Part shown: one piece after another, positions 34,281 to 64,000 of the stretch | How the letters are laid out: every line of letters begins with the position of its first letter | How positions within the stretch are numbered: the first letter of the stretch is position 1 | DNA from: Engraulis encrasicolus | Lineage: Eukaryota; Chordata; Actinopteri; Clupeiformes; Engraulidae | DNA: 64,000 bases | Assembly (NCBI RefSeq): GCF_034702125.1 | Contig: NC_085880.1 | Coordinates: forward strand, 7,301,177-7,365,176 | Direction of reading: 5' to 3' | Program-made: the position numbers and the translations under genes | The notes under the pieces: generated by a model | What the model was told of the DNA's origin: nothing | Database searches by the model: none | What the model saw: the letters and a program-made list of their open reading frames with translations, nothing else

Positions 34281-34588
34281 TGGTCACGGAGGATAAGGTG
34301 ACAATGGAAGAGGAGCCTGATGGGGGTCGGGTGGGGATCAGAGTGGGGAGGATGGGGATGTCCATTGACTGGACACCCAGTAAGGGAGAGGGGGGGGGTG
34401 AGGGGAGGAGGTGGGATGAGGTGATGGTGACCATGATGCATCTATAGCTGGGGCTGCGGGTGAAGAGTGGAGGGGGATGGCATGGGATGGGCTGGGCTGG
34501 GTTGGGTTCGGTCAGGTCAGATCAGGTCAGGTCGGGTTGTGGGTGGTGGGGGGGCAGGTGTGTCTCTAGTGACCCCCCCCCCTGCCCA

Positions 34589-57594
<23,006 letters not shown>

Positions 57595-57599
57595 CTGCA

Positions 57600-58350
57600 G
57601 AGAGAAAAAAAAGCAGAAATGTTAAATGATATGATATCAGTATGCCAGTACAACACTCTTATACTGTGTGTGTATGATTTAAAATAGGTTATGATCACCA
57701 TTGTGCTCTCATATCACCAGACAAAACTACTTGTACAGTATATGCTAATCTTATGAGTCAAACAAACTCTCAAAGTGGCGCCTTAGTTGACTTTTTGTCC
57801 CAGCCATACTTAATTGGTTGATGTTAATTTAAAGCACTGTTTATAATTATTGTATGTGTCATTATAGTTATTCTGATGTTAAATTCTATATGACCTCGGA
57901 AACACAAATTGATGACTCAAAAATGTTCCCTGTTAGTGTGAGAGTTTAGTCACAAAGTTGTGTGCTCTTGTGTGATAATGATAAAATAAAACAATTGAAA
58001 ATGAACAAAAGCAGACAGGTTGCATTGATATTGGAATGAGAGTCTACCATCAGTGTCAGAGTCAGAGGTTTTTGACGTCCACACTACTGTATAGAGCTCA
58101 TAGCTCTGCTATGTGTTGACAGGGTGCTAGGCCCGGCAATAAATATGAAATTACTCACACACGCATGCACGCACACACGTGCAAGCGCGCGCGCGCACAC
58201 ACACACACACACTTGGCTGACACTGGCTGGTAGCGCCAACAGACTGACAGGCCATTATATTACAGTGCTCATTGTGTTGCTCTTTCGCACATGCTCACTC
58301 GCTAGCTCACTCTTGGTCTCATCACGCTGCCATCTGGCCAGCGAGGCTTT
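57600..58350 (-). other. cpeb3 intron, nothing recognised
   Basis: AT-rich unique sequence, ending in a short CG/CA run at 58180-58212. Confidence 0.5.
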
Positions 58351-58355
58351 GGTTT

Positions 58356-58523
<168 letters not shown>

Positions 58524-58524
58524 T

Positions 58525-60645
58525 TTTTTCTCTGACATAATTAACAGAAATATTAATAATGCATGCGTCCTGTTTGGCACTGTGGAAAAGCTAGCAAGGC
58601 CCCCAAATCAAATGCCCTCTGAGTTCCTCTCAGTCAGCAAATGCAATGAGTTTGCATCCTTTTTCAAAGGTAAGATTGAAAAAATACGTACAAAACATAC
58701 TCACACATGTGCAACCGACCAAGATTTCGGACCAACTTGTTACGGTGAAGTTAAATCCTAACCTCATGAGAAATTTTAATTTAGTTGATGTGGACATTCT
58801 TAATAGAACGGTACAAAGTCTTAGCTCCTCTACATCTGACTTAGATATTCTACCAACAGCCTTCTTCAAATCCATCTTACACCTAATATCACCAGATGTA
58901 CTTCAGATCATCAACACCTCACTACAAACAGGCATATTCCCAGGCTGTCTGAAAGAAGCAGTTGTGAAACCCTTACTGAAAAGAACAACCTGGATGCACT
59001 GGTACTAAACAACTATAGGCCCATATCCAATCTACCATTTATGGGTAAAATAATAGAGAAAATTGTTTTTAACCAATTAACTGCCTTTTTAATGTCTAAT
59101 AGCTATTTTGATAAGTTTCAATCTGGTTTCCGTGCCTACCACAGCACTGAAACAGCTCTCATCAAAGCTATGAATGACATAAGATTGAGTTCTGATGCTG
59201 GCAAATCATCCGTCTTGGTACTACTTGATTTAAGTGCTGCTTTCGACACAGTTAATCATTCTATACTACTACATAGACTGGAACACTGGGTTGGCTTTAC
59301 GGGCATAGTGATCGACTGGTTAAAATCGTACTTACAACAAAGAAGTTTTTTTGTCACCATTGGAAGACATACTTCATCACCAATGTCTCTGGATTGTGGG
59401 GTCCCCCAGGGCTCCATTCTGGGACCACTACTGTTCAATCTGTATATGTTGCCACTGGGACACATTATCGAGAATAACTCCATAAATTACCATAGCTATG
59501 CGGATGATACCCAGCTCTACTTATCTATGTCCCCCAATGACTACACCCCCCTTGAATCACTCTATCATTGCATGGACCAAATTAAACAAATGGATGTCTC
59601 ACCAATTTCCTCCAGCTGAACACAGAAAAAACTGAAGTAATTATATTTGGGAAAAGAGAGGAGAGACAAAAGATTGCTACTATCCTTGAAACGAAGGGAT
59701 TGAAAACAAGGGAAACCGTTAAAAATCTTGGGGTCCTCATTGACAGTGACCTAAAATTCAACAGTCACATGAAAGCTATTACTAAGTCTGCATTTTATCA
59801 CATAACAAATGTCTCTAAATTTAGGGGCCCTGATGTCTAAACATGATCTGGAGAAGCTAATACATGCCTTCATTTCTAGTAAAGTCGATTACTGTAACAG
59901 TCTGTTTACTGGCCTCCCAAATAAGACCATTAAACCGCTTCAACTGGTACAAAATGCAGCTGCAAGGGTTCTTACAAAGACAAGGAAGTTTGACCACATT
60001 ACTCCAATTTTAAGATCGCTGCATTGGCTCCCAGTAAGCTACAGAATTGATTTTAAGGCAATGCTACTTGTATTTAAATCATTAAATGGAATGGGACCCA
60101 CATATCTACTGGATATGTTTCAGCTGTATGCACCGACCAGGTCACTAAGGTCAACGGAGAAGAATTTGCTGGTGATTCCAAAAGTCAAAACAAAGTGTGG
60201 AGAGGCAGCCTTTAGCTTCTATGCTTCCAGATGACGTAAAAAATGCACCCACTATTGATAGCTTTAAATCTAGACTCAAGACAAAGCTGTTCTCAGATGC
60301 TTTCTTAAATTATTGAATGAAAAGACGGTAAAATAAGAGAAGACAAAACCCTGACAATTCTAGACCCTATCAGGTAAACGGAAAAAAGGAGGCCAGACTC
60401 CTCTGTCGTCGAACAGTTAAAATCTGAAGACTGCGTATGTTTTTCAAGGTTTTATGTTTATTTATGTTTTATTTTATTATTATTTTTACCTTATGTTTTA
60501 TCTTAATGTTTTAAATGTTTTTTTGACTCCAATTCATTTCCCTGTTTTCCTTTCATTTACATTTGTTAACTTTGTGAAGCACATTGAGTTGCACCTGTGT
60601 ATGAAATGCGCTATATAAATAAACTTGCCTTGCCTTGCCTTGTGT
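58525..60645 (+). mobile_element. L2-clade (CR1-like) LINE, 5'-truncated
   Basis: About 2.1 kb containing the stretch between endonuclease and RT, the RT, the C-terminal region and a 3' UTR. It ends CTATATAAATAAACTTGCCT with TTGCC repeats, the short-repeat tail typical of L2/CR1 elements. It lies antisense to cpeb3. Confidence 0.9.
58528..60316 (+). pseudogene. LINE ORF2 reverse transcriptase, frameshifted
   Basis: The frame is broken in at least four places: near 58715, near 58990, near 59600 (just after the RT core) and near 59820. The longest open part (59041-59619) holds the RT core: GKIIEKIVFNQL, FDKFQSGFRAYHSTETAL, LLDLSAAFDTVNH with the first catalytic Asp, CGVPQGSILGPLLFNLYM and the YADDTQLY catalytic box. 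Downstream, HAFISSKVDYCNSLFTGL and SLHWLPVSYRIDFK are the conserved C-terminal region. The N-terminal endonuclease is missing. Confidence 0.9.
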
Positions 60646-60822
60646 GTGTCTGTGTCTGTGTAGATTGCTAAAGTGTCATGTTTGTAGTGTTAACTTGCTT
60701 GAGTGTGAAAATATTCATGTGTGTGGTTACAATATAAATATTTTCACCCATATACTGGATTGTGCGAGGGTGACCGTGACCGTTTTAAAGTGAAGTTGTG
60801 TGATGTGGGAGGGAGAAGAAGA

Positions 60823-60856
60823 GAGGAGGAGGAGGAGGAGGAGGAGGAGGAGGAGG
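60823..60856. repeat. (GGA)n trinucleotide repeat
   Basis: About 11 GGA units. Confidence 0.9.
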
Positions 60857-60859
60857 CAT

Positions 60860-61300
60860 TCATAGCCGATTTCAAAATTAATTTCCTCAAAACAATCAAT
60901 TACAAACATGAAAAATAACATTTTGTTTCTATCATCTGCAGTAAAAGTTGTATTCAATATCTTGCAAAAGCATGATTCCAAGGTTTTTTTTTCACTTGCA
61001 GTTGGGATGTTGAAGGCGCTCTTGCCTAGACTGGCAGTGGGGAAATGTCACTGCTTTCTCCACGGAGGTGGGCCGTCAGTGCAGCCCGAGGTCACAAGCA
61101 AAAGGACAGGACGGGAGGTATTAGCTTGAAATGGAGCCTATGTGCGAAAGAGCACATGGTAACATGTGGGAATGCTGCCGTGCAACGTGTTAGTAAATGT
61201 GAGTCCATCTTGAGTCTTGACACAGTTCCACTGCCCCAGAGAGGCCCTCACATCTGACCCCGAGACACACAAACTCCCCAGCTGGTCTGAAGACACACAC
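60860..61300 (-). other. cpeb3 intron, nothing recognised
   Basis: No feature is supported. Confidence 0.45.
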
Positions 61301-61304
61301 ACTA

Positions 61305-61572
<268 letters not shown>

Positions 61573-61897
61573 GTGTCCCTCACTCTCCCTCTTACACACA
61601 AAACAACAGTCACATAAACAGACATTTTCTCTCTCTTTCTCTCACATGCATTGCACGCACGCACGCACGCATGCACACACACACGAAAAAACAACAGCTT
61701 CATCCCAGATGATCAGCCCCAGGAGGTAGTTCCAACAGGCTCCCACACGCTCAGCCTATCAGCTCACAGGGGCCACCCGATGGACCCACCGGGACAGCCA
61801 ATGGCCTCGCACTTCCCACCCACGGAGTGAACCAATCAGCCTCACGAGGCCAAAGGCCCAGGGGGATGGGGGTGCGATGTGAGAGAGAGAGTGAGTG

Positions 61898-61898
61898 C

Positions 61899-61943
<45 letters not shown>

Positions 61944-61999
61944 CGTGTATGTGTGTTATGCGTGTGTGTGTGTAAGTGAGTGAGTGTGTGTGTCTGTGT
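61898..61999. repeat. (GT)n microsatellite, imperfect
   Basis: GT run to ~61940, followed by mixed GT/GA repeats. Confidence 0.88.
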
Positions 62000-62453
62000 G
62001 TGAAAGGGGTGTATGTGGGGGGCCTTGCTCCCAGGATCACGGGACGGCCCCAGTCCCAGCTGGAGGCTGTCTCCTCTTCCAGGCTTCCAGGGCCGGTGTT
62101 GTGTCGACATGAGCTACCCGACAAGCTAGCTGAGCTTTAGGACCATTACAACGCACTACAGTGGCGCCCTTTGGGATTTGTGTTTGGATTTGAGCTTTGT
62201 TAACAGCTCAGGGTTTTCCCACAGCACTTTCTAGTGAAGGCGTTCACCTGGAAACCAAAAGATCTCCCACCTTGACTAGGTGTACGGAAAAGATTGCAAA
62301 TGTAAATTGTTTTTGAATGCATCTATCCACCTTGACTGACAAGTGTTTGGTGGGAAACGCTACAGCCTATGGGTAGCTCATTTCGATGGAGAGGCCCATC
62401 TCGACAGAAGTTTATGTTGTTCTTTACATGTTTTCGACTTGTTTCCCCTTTAA

Positions 62454-62769
62454 AGCGGCGTACACGCACGCATTACTTGTTTCTCGCTTGCTCGCCTTCT
62501 CGCCACTCTTTCATGGAACGTTCGCTGAAGGTTCCCACGGCTTTAACTGCCAATGCACAGGCGAGAAGTACCGAACTCTGCTTTCCAATTGGTTACTCGC
62601 TTACTCGCCTCGCTCGAAGTTCAAATATTTTCAACTCGGGACATCGCCCACATCGCATCGCTTGTACAGCACTCGCCTACTCGCCTGCTCGTCTCGCTGG
62701 AACACATTGACATTCTGTTGACTTCATTTGCTGAGCGAGTAACTAGTAGCGACGTGTGTGTACGGCCCT
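62454..62769. mobile_element. Harbinger- or piggyBac-like MITE
   Basis: A 316-bp element with inverted ends AGCGGCGTACACGCACG / TGTGTGTACGGCCCT, flanked by TAA (within TTAA-like context). The interior is rich in CTCGCC/GCTCGC repeats. TAA suggests PIF/Harbinger, TTAA piggyBac; the sequence does not decide. Confidence 0.7.
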
Positions 62770-62880
62770 TAATAGATAGGATAATGTGAGTGACTGGCAG
62801 GACAGCAGCGGCAGAGAGAGATCTAAGGCTCAAGTCGAGATCACATAATCTTCAAAAGAGTAAGAGTATGCGTTTCAACC

Positions 62881-62921
62881 CAACAGGGTCTTCATCAGGC
62901 CTGAAGAAGACCGAAATGTTG
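62881..62921. repeat. head-to-head pair of Penelope-type terminal motifs
   Basis: CAACAGGGTCTTCATCAGGC meets CTGAAGAAGACCGAAATGTT, giving two opposed copies of the CCTGATGAAGACC(C)GAAA motif seen at the Penelope-like element. Confidence 0.55.
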
Positions 62922-62987
62922 TATGACTTGGAACAAACCTCCAAAGTAGAGCTACAGTGTGCATATTTGTAATCTTTCTATTATCAG

Positions 62988-63053
62988 GTCAGAATCAAAC
63001 CCACGTCCCCGGATTTATGGTACGACGCCTTAGCCCGCTTAGCCACGGTGCCC
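62988..63053 (-). mobile_element. tRNA-like SINE head, family D
   Basis: On the - strand, CACCGTGGCTAAGCGGGCTA fits a pol III A box and GACGTGGGTTTGATTC a B box. No tail or target repeat was resolved. Confidence 0.55.
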
Positions 63054-63264
63054 CAAGGTTTGGGCCATTGTTGAAAGCCTATTGGTAGCTCATCGCTGTG
63101 GTGAAGCCCATCTCGACTGAACACTGGTTAGTTTACTGGGCCTGGCTGGCCAAATATCCCTCCCTTGGCCCCTGTCGTGCTGGCCCCGGGGCCACTCCAC
63201 ACGACTCTGGGAACCATCACAACCAGACAGACACACAGACAGGGGGCTGAAATGGATCTAGTTA

Positions 63265-63446
<182 letters not shown>

Positions 63447-63612
63447 TGCAGGAGAGTCAGATAGAAAATTTGGTGTCTGTCTGTGTGTGAAAAAGACTGA
63501 GTGAGAAAGAGTGAGACAATGTGTGTCTGCGTCTGCGTGTGCGTACATGAATATATGTGTATGGTGTCCCTCTCACTGTCTGTTTGTCTGTGCACATACT
63601 TGTTGTCAGTGC

Positions 63613-63748
<136 letters not shown>

Positions 63749-63749
63749 C

Positions 63750-64000
63750 CTAAGGCCAAGGCCTGATACTGGCGGCTGAAGTGGGTGGTATTTTCCCAGA
63801 TGTGCTGACTGTCGGCTGGGGGCGGTAGTGGGAGCAGTGGTGGTGGGTGGGGTTAGGTCGAGAAGCGAGAAACGGCTGCACTGTCTGACTTCATTTACTA
63901 TTTAGCGGCAACACGCACAGCTGCACTTCTCCACACACAGAACAGAACAGAACATAACCCATGCCATCTGTGAAATTCCTTCTCCGTTCCAAATATAGTT
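63750..64000 (-). other. cpeb3 intron to window edge
   Basis: No exon is visible. The next upstream cpeb3 exon should lie further right. Confidence 0.5.

Larger units (their letters stand above)
27850..34588 (-). other. cpeb3: cpeb3 3' UTR (probable, ~6.7 kb)
   Basis: From the cpeb3 stop to about 27850 the sequence is AT-rich and carries long oligo-U runs on the - strand. It is poor in the microsatellites and MITEs that fill the neighbouring DNA. UUUUAU (CPE-like, read on the - strand) occurs more than ten times, for example around 28145, 29788 and 30990-31015. One foldback insertion lies at 33109-33312. The far end is inferred from a change in composition and an ATTAAA at 27876-27881. Shorter forms ending at any of several internal AATAAA motifs are equally possible. 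Confidence 0.5.

Overview
This is vertebrate nuclear DNA, most likely from a teleost fish. It has intron-split genes with GT-AG splice sites, very dense CA/GT and CT/GA microsatellites, tRNA-derived SINEs, Tc1-like and hAT/Harbinger-type DNA transposons, an L2-clade LINE and a Penelope-like retroelement. I cannot fix the species. No bacterial, viral or organellar genes were seen.

Two protein-coding genes lie tail to tail. On the + strand, positions 596-21629 carry the last 15 coding exons of btaf1 (TAF172/Mot1, the Snf2-family ATPase that strips TBP from DNA). They encode about 749 residues: the end of the HEAT-repeat region, the whole ATPase and the C-terminus. The 3' UTR runs to about 23300. 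On the - strand, positions 57594 down to 34589 carry the last five coding exons of cpeb3, a cytoplasmic polyadenylation element-binding protein: most of RRM1, RRM2 and the zinc-binding C-terminus. A long AT-rich 3' UTR probably reaches about 27850. The 5' parts of both genes lie outside the window. The convergent BTAF1/CPEB3 order is the same as in mammals and supports choosing CPEB3 over its paralogues CPEB2 and CPEB4.

Region by region: 1-21629 is btaf1 exons and introns. The introns hold a hAT MITE with nine BamHI sites, a hairpin, a 2.4-kb terminal-inverted-repeat element, a Harbinger-like MITE, a SINE and many microsatellites. 21630-23300 is a 3' UTR partly built from degenerate copies of the last codons. 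23300-27850 is intergenic, with two long hairpins and two hAT MITEs. 27850-34588 is the cpeb3 3' UTR. 34589-64000 is cpeb3 exons and introns, with a Tc1-like transposon nested in an older element, two copies of an unclassified 1.2-kb repeat, a Penelope-like element with an uninterrupted GIY-YIG ORF, a tandemly duplicated SINE-like unit and a broken L2 LINE.

The most unusual signal is a repeated class of local duplication. Segments spanning exon edges, including splice donors, splice acceptors and the stop codon, are copied next to the real exon at least five times in btaf1 and once in cpeb3. In the two donor cases the copies are interleaved with CA repeats.
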